DNA from: G963691885 sp963691885
GTDB lineage: Bacteria; Pseudomonadota; Alphaproteobacteria; UBA8366; Aestuariispiraceae
Reading direction: 5' to 3'
Length of the DNA: 64,000 nucleotides
Assembly: GCA_963691885.1 (NCBI GenBank)
Contig: OY829843.1
Location: 3,720,001-3,784,000, forward strand
This document shows positions 1-8,179 of the stretch, piece by piece. The translations under genes and the position numbers were made by a program. Below the pieces are notes generated by a model. That model saw only the letters and a program-made list of their open reading frames with translations. It made no database searches and had not been told where the DNA came from. Position 1 is the stretch's first letter, and each line of letters starts with the position of its first letter.

Positions 1-1
1 G

Positions 2-181
2 GATGCGGCGAGATCGATGGATAATATGAGCGATGCTGTGAAAAGGGTAACGGTTGCAGCTGGATCGACATCGCAGGCTGCCAACGCAGTAAGTCTAGCG
101 TCGAGGAATATTTCCACACAATCGAACCAATTGGAAAAGACAGCAAGGTCGTTCCTTGAGAATTTGCGCAGCCTCGGATGA
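2..181 (+). CDS. Methyl-accepting chemotaxis protein, C-terminal end (partial)
   Basis: The frame beginning at base 2 is open to a TGA at 179-181 and encodes the last 59 residues of a protein that begins outside the window. The tail is a heptad-like, Ala/Ser/Gln-rich helix with the pattern 'TSQAANAVSLASRNISTQSNQLEKTA' in short form, ending in a leucine/phenylalanine-rich terminus (SFLENLRSLG). This is the usual end of the signalling domain of bacterial chemoreceptors, where methyl-accepting helices finish in 'L..(E/D)V..FL..(V/L)R'. The hairpin tip that contacts CheA/CheW lies upstream and cannot be seen, so the assignment rests only on the tail. Confidence 0.6.
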   Translation, partial: DAARSMDNMSDAVKRVTVAAGSTSQAANAVSLASRNISTQSNQLEKTARSFLENLRSLG

Positions 182-289
182 TCTGATCTCGGTTCTTATT
201 TCTAAAATTGTCATATTGTTCGTTAGTAAATGTTAACTTTTACATGTTAGGGATACTTCGGTGCTACTTGGGGAAGACGGCGTTTTAGT

Positions 290-805
290 ATGGAATCGAA
301 GCATATACCGCTCGCAATATTCATTCTTGTGATGGCAGTCGGCTTGCCGTTCGGTTTGATTTACTTTTTCAATCCGGTCGGTGGCGATGGCGAGTTGCAA
401 GGTGGCAGTGGTGGCGGGGGTGACCGCAAGGTCTGGCTCTCCACGCCTGCTTTTACCCTGCCCGTGGACGGTAAAACCGAAACCCTGGTCGCGGCCCTGA
501 AGATGAACAACAATCAGGACGCTGTTCGTGTGTGCGAATACATGCCGCTTGTGCGGGATCGCATCAACACGATGGCCGAAGACGTCCTGAAAAAATCCGC
601 CAAGAATGAAGACACGGTTATGTCATTGGAGAGGAGGCGTCTGGCGACGATCCTGACGGACCTGCTGAACCCGACCGGTCCGTCTACAGTGAAAATCCTG
701 GACGCGAGAACGCCGCCGACAACTGTGCTAACAGATGCGCCCTCGGTGATCTGCGACGGTCGGGTTCTGGATCCAACGAAGAGCCCACTCTTTACAGGAA
801 ATTGA
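290..805 (+). CDS. Membrane-anchored protein, FliL-like
   Basis: A 171-residue protein with one N-terminal membrane segment (about residues 7-27), a Gly-rich linker (about 33-45) and a soluble domain of about 120 residues. The soluble part has the order seen in FliL-like proteins: a beta strand of the type 'AFTLPVDG', then alternating polar/hydrophobic residues, then 'YMPLVRDRIN', resembling the FliL 'P.IRD.I' helix. FliL sits beside the flagellar stator, which would fit the receptor fragment just upstream, but no flagellar gene is seen nearby. The similarity is weak and the gene may simply be an unknown inner-membrane protein. The nearest purine-rich stretch lies about 13 bases before the ATG, so the start is not strongly supported. 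Confidence 0.5.
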   Translation: MESKHIPLAIFILVMAVGLPFGLIYFFNPVGGDGELQGGSGGGGDRKVWLSTPAFTLPVDGKTETLVAALKMNNNQDAVRVCEYMPLVRDRINTMAEDVLKKSAKNEDTVMSLERRRLATILTDLLNPTGPSTVKILDARTPPTTVLTDAPSVICDGRVLDPTKSPLFTGN

Positions 806-862
806 AACCACGTCAGGTCGACAGTGAGTGACAGGTCCGGCCAGTTGTGAAATATCTGGGAC

Positions 863-2461
863 ATGGACCCGCTCTTTAGAAATTGCGCAGGCCAGCAAGG
901 CCTCATTACGTCCCCTTACCGGCTTCTAGTTCCTCTTTTCGTTTCCATTGCCCTTCTTTTGGGCCTGTGGACTGCGACTGCACGTGCAAATGGCTGGGAG
1001 CATTTTGCGGTTCCATACACCGCCCTGCTTGAAGCCCTGTCTTTCGATGATCCCGGCACGCGGACCAAGGCGGCGGAAAGCCTTGCAGTGCGTGGAGATC
1101 TTTCAGGAACGGAGGCGATCCTGGACGCACTGGCCCGTCCGGAACCGGATCCGGATGTGCGTCAGTCATTCTACAATGCGCTGGGCCGGTTGGGACATTT
1201 GGAGAGCCTGGAGGTTTTGACCACCTGCTTCGATGAAGAAGACAGGGATGAGTTGCAATCAACCTGTGCACGCGCACTGGGGGGGATTGGCAGTGACCCC
1301 GCAGTTGAGACACTGGGTGGTCTGGTGAATGCCGATATCTCTATCCGCGTCCGGGCGGGTGCCATAGACGGGCTTGGACTTGCGGGGTCTGATCTGGCGG
1401 TCGAGGTTCTGGAAGACGCCCTTTTATCCGGGCAGGGTGGGGCCAGCCTGCGCCCCCGTCTGATTGCTTCCCTGGGCAGAACGCAAAACGAACGCGCGGC
1501 AGAACCACTTCTGAAAGCGTTGAAGGACGCAAATTCGCCACGGCAACAGGCGCCAATCATTCGGGCGCTTGCTGGTGTGGCGTCGCCAAGGTCTGTTCCG
1601 GCACTCAGTGCGATCCTTGAGACGACGGTGGATCCTGGCCTCAGGATTTTGACCACAATAGCACTCGTGACCAGCGGGGAAGGCGCAGTTGCACCAGCCC
1701 TGACTTCCCTGCTGGACGATCCCCAACCTGCAGTCCAGTTCGCGGCGGCCCGTGGATTGCAAAATCTGAAAGATGAGACAACGGGGCCTGCATTGCTTGC
1801 CTTTGCGAACAACACATACACTGAAATTAACACCCTTCTGGAAACAGGCGGAGCAGCCAATGCGGCGGAAATCATTGGTCTGGCGAGTTTGCTGGAACCC
1901 GTTTTGCAGGGCTTGGCTGATTTCTATGCACCCGCAACAACCACCCTCTTCATTGACTTGGCAGGTCTGGAAACAGCCCGCGATGCCACCGCAAACCCTC
2001 TCAGTCCGGCGCTTTCAAATGCTCTCTATCAAATGCGGCGGATTGCGGTTTTCGGTTTGGGATACACAGACAGTGAGGATGCTTTTGCCGTTTTGACCGG
2101 CAATCAGGGGGCGGGATCCAGGGACAAAAGATTGCGGGCTCTATCAGCGCGTTCTCTGGGGGTTCTCGAACATGAAGGTTCGGTAACTGCCTTGATCCAG
2201 TTGCTTGAAGATGAGGCCGCTGAGGTTCGTTGGGCGGCTGCTGACGCGTTGGGGCGTCTGCCATCTTCTGGTCAGATCGCCCCGTTGATCGGGCGTTTGT
2301 CGGATCGTGATGGCAGGGTGCGAACCCTGTCGGCGGGGGCATTGGGCCTGCTTGGGGCAGAAGATGCTGTCGTCGCACTGAATGAGATTGCAGCGAATGA
2401 CACATCCGAAAGCGCGCGCAAGGCGGCGGCACTGGCGTTAGAGCAGATCAGGCGGAACTGA
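863..2461 (+). CDS. Secreted HEAT-repeat protein
   Basis: A 532-residue protein with an N-terminal hydrophobic signal segment (about residues 20-42, ending near 'ATARANG'), then tandem HEAT / PBS-lyase-like repeats over most of its length. Repeats of about 31 residues show the pattern 'D.(D/E)..VR..A...LG.....A...L...L': for example 'DPDVRQSFYNALGRLG', 'DISIRVRAGAIDGLG', 'AAEVRWAAADALGRL' and 'DGRVRTLSAGALGLLG'. Such repeats form solenoids for protein binding; no catalytic motif is seen. The gene overlaps the convergent HupE/UreJ-like gene by 14 bases at its 3' end. An export role is inferred from the signal segment; the partner is unknown. The ATG at 863 has only a weak ribosome-binding site. 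Confidence 0.8.
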   Translation: MDPLFRNCAGQQGLITSPYRLLVPLFVSIALLLGLWTATARANGWEHFAVPYTALLEALSFDDPGTRTKAAESLAVRGDLSGTEAILDALARPEPDPDVRQSFYNALGRLGHLESLEVLTTCFDEEDRDELQSTCARALGGIGSDPAVETLGGLVNADISIRVRAGAIDGLGLAGSDLAVEVLEDALLSGQGGASLRPRLIASLGRTQNERAAEPLLKALKDANSPRQQAPIIRALAGVASPRSVPALSAILETTVDPGLRILTTIALVTSGEGAVAPALTSLLDDPQPAVQFAAARGLQNLKDETTGPALLAFANNTYTEINTLLETGGAANAAEIIGLASLLEPVLQGLADFYAPATTTLFIDLAGLETARDATANPLSPALSNALYQMRRIAVFGLGYTDSEDAFAVLTGNQGAGSRDKRLRALSARSLGVLEHEGSVTALIQLLEDEAAEVRWAAADALGRLPSSGQIAPLIGRLSDRDGRVRTLSAGALGLLGAEDAVVALNEIAANDTSESARKAAALALEQIRRN

Positions 2462-3536
2462 CCAGCCAGACAGCGGCGCCAATCGCCGATAAACCGGCCA
2501 GACCACGTCTGAAATTCGGGAACCATGAGCGGTTGCGCGCCCAATAGAGTGCGGGTGCGACAGCGAGGACGATCAGAAGCTGACCAAGCTCCACGCCAAG
2601 GTTGAATCCGACAAGGGCGGTGATTCGTCCCTCCGGAATATTCGCCAATCCGGAAAGGACCCCGAAGAATCCGAGACCGTGCACCATCCCGAACAGCCCT
2701 GCCAGGATCCAGCGATCGGCGATTGGCCTGGGCCTGACCGCCGAATCCAGCCCGACCAGAACGATGCTGGCCAATATGGCCGGTTCGACAATTGATGAAG
2801 GCAGGGTGAAGACATCAAACCAGGCCAGCGCCAGGGTCAGGCTGTGGCCCAGAGTGAAAGCGGTCACGAGCCTGATGATTGGAAACAGGCGGGGTGCGGC
2901 AAGGATCAGGAGCAAGAGGAAGAGAATGTGGTCATATCCTTCAAGGATATGGACCATCCCGATTCCGATCATACCCAGCAGATCGTCAAACAAACTGCTG
3001 TCACCACCGCGATGCGGCGGGGCGAAACTCAGCGACGGGGTCTGTCGGTCATAGAAGAGTGTTTCAGAACCGCCCTCTGCCCTTGGTACTTGGAGCAATG
3101 CCTGGTGATCGTCGTCAATCTCTGTGAAGAGGCGATAATCCATATGCAGCTGTTCCGTGGTACCTGGACAGGAAAATACGAGCTCAGCCGGTGTCATCCC
3201 CTCCTCATCGCCGTAGGTTCCGCTGTAATTCGCCAGGACCGCGCATTGCCCCGTATCTGTGAACAGGGAGATGCCAGCTTTCAGATAACGAACAGCGTCT
3301 TCCCGCATTGCACTGATTTCCGACAGGGTGAGTTGGCGCTTTAGATCAACCTCACGCTCCAGGGCAACGGCCAGGTCATGGGCGGAAAGATTTAGGGTTA
3401 CGACAATCTCGTCCGCTGTGTTGATGTCCAGATTGCCTGTGAGCAGGCTGGTCTGGTGAGCGGATGCCGAGCTTGCAATGGACAAAGTAAGACCGAACAC
3501 GATCAGGGCAGGGAAAAGAAAACGGCGGCGCGCCAT
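2448..3536 (-). CDS. HupE/UreJ-family membrane protein
   Basis: Reading from the ATG at 3536 gives about 362 residues: a signal peptide (hydrophobic core 'LFPALIVFGLTLSIASSASA'), an extracytoplasmic N-terminal domain of about 150 residues, and a C-terminal domain with about six membrane helices. The membrane domain has the HupE/UreJ_2 hallmarks: 'HILEGYDHILFL', 'FTLGHSLTLALA', 'GMVHGLGFFG' and 'GFNLGVELGQL'. Family members with this layout are often thought to handle nickel or cobalt, but no hydrogenase or urease gene is in the window, so the substrate is unknown. It follows the cyclase-family gene in the same direction with about 41 bases between, so the two probably form an operon. A longer in-frame start at 3587 would overlap that gene and lacks a signal-peptide-like beginning. 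Confidence 0.82.
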   Translation of the reverse strand: MARRRFLFPALIVFGLTLSIASSASAHQTSLLTGNLDINTADEIVVTLNLSAHDLAVALEREVDLKRQLTLSEISAMREDAVRYLKAGISLFTDTGQCAVLANYSGTYGDEEGMTPAELVFSCPGTTEQLHMDYRLFTEIDDDHQALLQVPRAEGGSETLFYDRQTPSLSFAPPHRGGDSSLFDDLLGMIGIGMVHILEGYDHILFLLLLILAAPRLFPIIRLVTAFTLGHSLTLALAWFDVFTLPSSIVEPAILASIVLVGLDSAVRPRPIADRWILAGLFGMVHGLGFFGVLSGLANIPEGRITALVGFNLGVELGQLLIVLAVAPALYWARNRSWFPNFRRGLAGLSAIGAAVWLVSSA

Positions 3537-3577
3537 CGCACACCACCGTTTCAGATCAGATCTGTAATACAGTGCTC

Positions 3578-4549
3578 TCAGCTGCAAATTGCAAAGACGC
3601 GTGAGGGGCCACCAGTGCCGCGCTCATGCTTCGGGGCACCGACGGAGAGAAGGCATTTGCCTGGATCATCCACAGCAGCCATGGCCTCCAGATTTGCTGC
3701 GTTCTCTACAAACAGATAGCCACGCTGTAACAGACGGATATGGGCATGGAATGCATTCGAGAACTTGTCGTCATCCCCGGCGGAAGATTCACCAGAATCG
3801 ATCCCGATATTATCGGCAATGATGCCGTTCAGTTTGATGCCCTTCGCTTCTGTGATTTCAACCAGTTTGTCTACGGCCTCTTTATTGATACCAGGATGGT
3901 TGAACCCGTTGATATAGGGATCAGCCATAAAGTCCGGGCCTTCGAAGAAGAAACGCGACCAGCCCAGGTTCAGGACGAGCCAGGCACCATCTGTCAATTG
4001 GTCCGCAACCGCCTCGATATCATCGGGACCCACCACATTGGGCGAAGAATTTGAAAAGTCCGTCACCGTTTTGTCAGGCGAGGGCTTGCCCCCGTTCTTG
4101 TCCAGCTCGGTCTGGACCCGGCCCGAGATGTCAATCATGACGACCTTGCCGATCAAATCCTGTGCACCCAGTTGATGCGCGAGTTTGCGATCGGCTGGCG
4201 CAATGCCGCCGGGTTCCATCGAACCCTCATTGTTTAGATAGTGTGCCGAGGTATCCAGATGGGTCCCATGATGCTCAGCGAGAACCAGCGTGCCGATATC
4301 AAAATAGCCCTGATTGGTGGGAAATTGGGAAATAGCTAAAACAGCTGGCTGCCCGAATGTGGGGTGCAGGCGCCCTTCACCCCAGGGCTGTGTCAGATCC
4401 GGTTTCATCGGATCGTCTGCCATAGGTTTGAAGGTCGGGATTTCGTGGGTCAGGTCGATAACCGTCTGTGCGGCAGCCTGTCCAGAAAGGCCAATAGCGG
4501 CGGCCAATGCGGCCCCTGCAAGCAATGAACGGCTGGATGTTAAGGTCAT
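3578..4549 (-). CDS. Exported cyclase-family (kynurenine formamidase-like) hydrolase
   Basis: A protein of about 323 residues with a signal peptide (core 'SLLAGAALAAAIGLSGQAAA') and a Cyclase-family fold (PF04199). The metal-binding motif HxGTHxDxPxH is present as 'HHGTHLDTSAH', with Ser in the usual Pro position. The opening 'VIDLTHEI' and the late 'GINKEAVDKLVE' and 'GIDSGES' segments also fit. Members are metal-dependent hydrolases acting on N-formylkynurenine, cyclic amides or isatin; which substrate is used here cannot be told. The ATG at 4549, preceded by a GGGATAGAG-type ribosome-binding site, starts directly at the signal peptide and is preferred to an upstream TTG at 4579. It leads the HupE/UreJ-like gene. 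Confidence 0.8.
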   Translation of the reverse strand: MTLTSSRSLLAGAALAAAIGLSGQAAAQTVIDLTHEIPTFKPMADDPMKPDLTQPWGEGRLHPTFGQPAVLAISQFPTNQGYFDIGTLVLAEHHGTHLDTSAHYLNNEGSMEPGGIAPADRKLAHQLGAQDLIGKVVMIDISGRVQTELDKNGGKPSPDKTVTDFSNSSPNVVGPDDIEAVADQLTDGAWLVLNLGWSRFFFEGPDFMADPYINGFNHPGINKEAVDKLVEITEAKGIKLNGIIADNIGIDSGESSAGDDDKFSNAFHAHIRLLQRGYLFVENAANLEAMAAVDDPGKCLLSVGAPKHERGTGGPSRVFAICS

Positions 4550-4641
4550 GGTCTCTATCCCCGCGTAAAAGTCTGCCAAAAAATCATAGGCCTAACCCGG
4601 GCAACCGGCAAGTATGCTGCCGAAATCGGTTTTGCCGCGGT

Positions 4642-5994
4642 TTACGCCAGTTCCGATCTGAGGCTTTCCTGAAAGCGCACTGGTTTGCCAGCGGGTTCGC
4701 CGATCAATTCATCATCCCGCATAACGACATTTCCCCGGATAATCGTGGAGATTGGCCAGGCAGTGACGCGCTTGCCGTCAAACGGCGTCCATTGGGACTT
4801 GCTGCGGATCCAGGAATCCTGGATGGCCCGGTCGGCCTTCATATCTACCAGGGTGAAGTCGGCATCGTAGCCAAGGGCGACGCGGCCTTTCCCTGCCATT
4901 CGAAAGATGCGTGCGGGGCCTGCACTGGTCAGATCGATGAAACGCTGCAGGGTCAGTTTACCAGCGTTTACGTGATCCAGCATGATCGGGACAAAGGTCT
5001 GAACACCGGTCATGCCGCTGGGACTCTGTGGATAGGGCAGGGCCTTTTCTTCCAATGTGTGAGGCGCATGGTCGGTCGCAACAATATCGACCGTGCCATT
5101 GGCCACAGCGGCCCAAAGGGCTTCCCGATGCCGCGCATCCCGGATTGGCGGGTTTTGTTGTGCCTTCGCGCCCAGACGTTCGTAGCACTCAGGCGCTGCA
5201 AGCGTCAGGTGCTGGGGCGTCACCTCAACCGAGGCAAGATGCTTGTGCTTTGCCAAGAGGTCCATTTCCTCAGCCGTGGTGATATGCAGGACGTGAACCC
5301 GGCGGCGGGTTTCTTCCGCCAGGGCGAGAACCCGGCGCGTTGCTTTCAGACAGGTCTCTACATCGCGCCATTCGGGATGGGTGGAAACCGGCGGATTGCC
5401 CTCCACCATATGGGCGCGCTCCTGCAGGCGCTGGTTATCCTCCGCATGAACCGCAACAACGCGGGAGCCCGCTTTCAGAATTTCGCGAATGATATCATCT
5501 TCAGCGGTCAGCAAATCACCCGTGGATGACCCCATAAAAATCTTTACACCGCAGATGCCCCCGGCGTTTTCTAGCTCAGGCAGGGTTTCGATATTTGCCG
5601 CTGATCCGCCGACATAAAATGCATGATCGGTCCAACTGCGGCCCTTAGCGCGGTCAAGTTTGTCGTCAATCGCTTCTTTGGTGATGGTCAGTGGTGCGGT
5701 GTTGGGCATTTCAAAAAACGCCGTAACACCGCCGGCTGCCGCCGCTGCGGAACCCGTCGCAAGATCTTCCTTGTGAGTGTTGCCGGGTTCCCGAAAATGG
5801 ACCTGGGAATCGATAACCCCAGGCAACACATGCAGGCCCGCACAATCAATACGCTGATCCGCACTTGCATCGCCAAGCGACCCAAGGGCGGTTATTTTTT
5901 CGTTAGAAACGCCGACATCAATCTGTTCCGGCCCTGATGGTGTCAGAACGGTACCCCCTGTGAGGATCATGTCGTAGTGTTTTTCTGTCATCAT
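4642..5994 (-). CDS. Dihydroorotase-like amidohydrolase
   Basis: A 450-residue cytosolic amidohydrolase-superfamily enzyme of the class I dihydroorotase type. Visible signatures are 'PGVIDSQVHFREPG' (about 58-71), a Lys in 'GVKIFMGSSTG' in the position of the bridging carbamylated lysine, His in 'VAVHAEDN' and 'VHVLHITTAEE', the Asp of 'IVATDHAPHT', and a final beta-sandwich segment. In canonical enzymes the first motif is HxH; here the first His is Gln (Q64), as in a known group of alphaproteobacterial homologues, so the metal centre may be altered. Dihydroorotases close carbamoyl-aspartate to dihydroorotate; hydantoinase or allantoinase activity is an alternative. An AAGGG box precedes the ATG. 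It is divergent from the haloalkane dehalogenase gene, and no other pyrimidine gene is nearby. Confidence 0.8.
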   Translation of the reverse strand: MMTEKHYDMILTGGTVLTPSGPEQIDVGVSNEKITALGSLGDASADQRIDCAGLHVLPGVIDSQVHFREPGNTHKEDLATGSAAAAAGGVTAFFEMPNTAPLTITKEAIDDKLDRAKGRSWTDHAFYVGGSAANIETLPELENAGGICGVKIFMGSSTGDLLTAEDDIIREILKAGSRVVAVHAEDNQRLQERAHMVEGNPPVSTHPEWRDVETCLKATRRVLALAEETRRRVHVLHITTAEEMDLLAKHKHLASVEVTPQHLTLAAPECYERLGAKAQQNPPIRDARHREALWAAVANGTVDIVATDHAPHTLEEKALPYPQSPSGMTGVQTFVPIMLDHVNAGKLTLQRFIDLTSAGPARIFRMAGKGRVALGYDADFTLVDMKADRAIQDSWIRSKSQWTPFDGKRVTAWPISTIIRGNVVMRDDELIGEPAGKPVRFQESLRSELA

Positions 5995-6118
5995 ACGGCC
6001 CTTGTATTTTGTCTGGTTTCAGATTCTGTTTTATTGGGTCCAGCTGGAACCCCGGAAGTGTGGCGTCGCCCGTTCATTTTGCCGATTGCTGGATAAGGAA
6101 CAAGAGCGAAGCAACCCA

Positions 6119-6997
6119 ATGAGGGAGGATATCTTGTCGGAGAAGAAATTCGTGACTGTGAAGGGCCGTCGCATGGCCTATCGGGATGAAGGGCAGGGAC
6201 GTCCGATCTTGCTCCTGCATGGTAATCCGACTTCCTCCTACCTTTGGAGAAACATCATTTCCGAACTGACCGCTAGTGGTCGATGTATCGCGCCTGACTT
6301 GATCGGCATGGGGGACAGCGAAAAGCTGCCGGACAGCGATGAAACACGGTATCGCTTTGTCGAGCATCGGGAATATCTTGATGCCTTTATTGAAGCCATG
6401 GCGCTGGCCGACCCGGTCACACTGGTCATACACGACTGGGGTTCGGCGTTAGGTTTTGACTGGGCCAACCGCCATCGTGACCGGGTTGCTGGCATTGCAT
6501 ACATGGAAGGCATAGTCAGGCCGGTAAGCTGGGAAGAATGGAACCAGGACGCCCGACCGATATTTGAGGCCTTTCGATCCCCGGCTGGTGAGGATCTGAT
6601 TCTGAACAGGAACATCTTCGTTGAAAAAGTACTGCCTGGTTCGATCCTCCGCGACTTGACGGAAGACGAGATGGCCGAATATCGCCGTCCGTTCCTGGAA
6701 CCGGGGGAGGGGCGACGTCCAACGCTAACATGGCCAAGACAGATTCCCCTGGCGGGCATGCCAGAGGATGTTTGCGCGCTGGTTCAGGATTATGCCGATT
6801 GGCTGGCTGTGTCCGACGTACCGAAACTCTTCGTAAATGCAGAACCCGGTGCAATTCTAATCGGTGCGCAGCGCGAATTCTGCCGTTCCTGGCCCAACCA
6901 GCGAGAAGTCACAGTCAGGGGATCTCATTTTATTCAAGAAGACTCACCCGCAGAAATCGGTCAGGCGATTGCTGACTGGATGCAGGATTGCCTGTGA
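6119..6997 (+). CDS. Haloalkane dehalogenase (LinB-like)
   Basis: An alpha/beta-hydrolase of about 292 residues that hydrolyses carbon-halogen bonds of haloalkanes to alcohol and halide. All five active-site positions of the LinB group are visible: Asn36 of 'HGNPTSSYLWR', nucleophile Asp106 and halide-binding Trp107 of 'HDWGSALGFDW', acid Glu130 of 'AYMEGI', and base His270 of 'GSHFIQEDSP'. The cap-domain phrase 'RRPTLTWPRQIPLAG' also matches LinB. The start is ambiguous: ATG 6119 has a poor ribosome-binding site, whereas the in-frame TTG at 6134 follows GGGAGG by five bases and would give the usual short 'SEKKF' beginning. It heads a run with the YdcF-like and cupin genes (gaps of about 31 and 12 bases). 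The natural substrate is unknown; there is no signal peptide. Confidence 0.9.
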   Translation: MREDILSEKKFVTVKGRRMAYRDEGQGRPILLLHGNPTSSYLWRNIISELTASGRCIAPDLIGMGDSEKLPDSDETRYRFVEHREYLDAFIEAMALADPVTLVIHDWGSALGFDWANRHRDRVAGIAYMEGIVRPVSWEEWNQDARPIFEAFRSPAGEDLILNRNIFVEKVLPGSILRDLTEDEMAEYRRPFLEPGEGRRPTLTWPRQIPLAGMPEDVCALVQDYADWLAVSDVPKLFVNAEPGAILIGAQREFCRSWPNQREVTVRGSHFIQEDSPAEIGQAIADWMQDCL

Positions 6998-7028
6998 CCT
7001 TTGAGATGTTTTCCGGGATTAAGGTTCA

Positions 7029-7778
7029 ATGACAGATGTTCTGGAATTTTTGGCGACGGGGATTGGGCCAGCTGGCTTTATCTTGATCCTTTCCATAGTC
7101 GCCTTGATCACAGCACACGGCCGTTGGCGTCGTTTGATCGGGGTTTTGCTGTTGATCGCCTCGATGCCAATTTCAACATATCTGGCCGGAATCCCGCTTG
7201 TTGCTTCTGACCGTAATGCAGAACGTGTTCTGGAAGACATCAAGGGTCAGAGGGTGGATGTTGTGGTCGCGTTGGGGGCAGGTGTTTTTGATGCCGGTAA
7301 CGGAGACCTCTGGCCGAGTTCAAAGAGCCTTAACCGAACAAACGCGGCGATGCGGGTTGCCACAAGTCTTGACATTCCAATGATTGTAACCGGTGGTGTG
7401 GTGAACCCAGACCTTGGTTCAGAGGCCGAAATCCTGGCGGCGCGGGTTGAGTTGCCGGTAGGCACGGTGATCGAGAACAAGGCCCGTTCCACGGAGGAAA
7501 ATGCGCTTTTTTCGCGTGAAATCATGCTGGATCGCGGCATGACCAGGGCGATTGTCGTGACCAGCGAAATTCATACCAGACGCGCTTTGCTGACGTTCGA
7601 ATCTGCCGGGGTCGATGTTGCTGCGGTGGTGAATGGCCTGGGTCGTCCCGATTGGTCGGCATGGTCTTTCTTCCCGACCACCCGCGGCCTGTATAGCTGG
7701 GGTTCAATCATGTACGAATATGCCGGACTGGGATACTATCTTGCGACCGGTAAGATCGCGTTTTCGCGATTGTTTTAG
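7029..7778 (+). CDS. YdcF/DUF218-family membrane protein
   Basis: A 249-residue protein with two N-terminal membrane helices (about residues 10-28 and 36-54) and a DUF218 domain facing the periplasm. Typical elements are 'VVVALGAGVF', the 'PMIVTGG' strand, 'KARSTEENALFSREI' and 'AIVVTSEIHTRRA', corresponding to the conserved GG, S/T-x-EN and S..H..R sites of YdcF and SanA-type proteins. Such proteins bind nucleotide-like ligands or affect envelope integrity, but their biochemical role is not settled. The gene lies about 31 bases after the dehalogenase gene and 12 bases before the cupin gene, suggesting co-transcription. Confidence 0.8.
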   Translation: MTDVLEFLATGIGPAGFILILSIVALITAHGRWRRLIGVLLLIASMPISTYLAGIPLVASDRNAERVLEDIKGQRVDVVVALGAGVFDAGNGDLWPSSKSLNRTNAAMRVATSLDIPMIVTGGVVNPDLGSEAEILAARVELPVGTVIENKARSTEENALFSREIMLDRGMTRAIVVTSEIHTRRALLTFESAGVDVAAVVNGLGRPDWSAWSFFPTTRGLYSWGSIMYEYAGLGYYLATGKIAFSRLF

Positions 7779-7790
7779 GAGCATTGAACC

Positions 7791-8165
7791 ATGGCCGTTG
7801 AAACACCACACGCACCGAACCACGGCGATCTGGATGCATTGGCATCCCGGTATGTGACGCTGGATGACCTGCCCTGGGTGGAGACGCCTTTTCCGGGGGT
7901 GACGATCAAAGTGCTGATGGAGGATAAGAAGACTGGAAAATTAACAGCCTTGACCCGGATGGAGCCAGGTTCGGAGCTACCCATGCATGAACATACAGGA
8001 CTAGAGCAGAGTTTTGTCCTGGAAGGGTCACTCGTCGATGAGGCCGGGACGGTTACGGCGGGTAATTACGTCTGGCGTCCGGCCGGTAGCATTCACAAGG
8101 CACATGCGCCCGAAGGGTGTGTGGTCCTGGGTTTCTTTGAAAGCCCGAACCGGTTCTTGGATTAG
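7791..8165 (+). CDS. Small cupin-domain protein
   Basis: A 124-residue single-domain cupin. The first motif is visible as 'PGSELPMHEHTGLEQSFVLEGSL' in short form (metal-ligand candidates His-x-His and Glu), and the second as 'GNYVWRPAGSIHKAHAPEG' (third His). This is close to the ChrR-type/acetylacetone-dioxygenase-like cupins, which bind zinc or iron. It could be a small dioxygenase, an isomerase or a metal-binding sensor domain; nothing in the sequence decides. A GGAGCATTG ribosome-binding site precedes the ATG. As the last gene of the dehalogenase-YdcF-cupin run it may work with the dehalogenase, which is inference from position only. Confidence 0.78.
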   Translation: MAVETPHAPNHGDLDALASRYVTLDDLPWVETPFPGVTIKVLMEDKKTGKLTALTRMEPGSELPMHEHTGLEQSFVLEGSLVDEAGTVTAGNYVWRPAGSIHKAHAPEGCVVLGFFESPNRFLD

Positions 8166-8179
8166 GGTGTTCAGTTTTA

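Noticed and set aside
2448..3536. HupE as part of a hydrogenase or urease operon
   Set aside because: No hydrogenase or urease gene is present, and the neighbour is a cyclase-family hydrolase.
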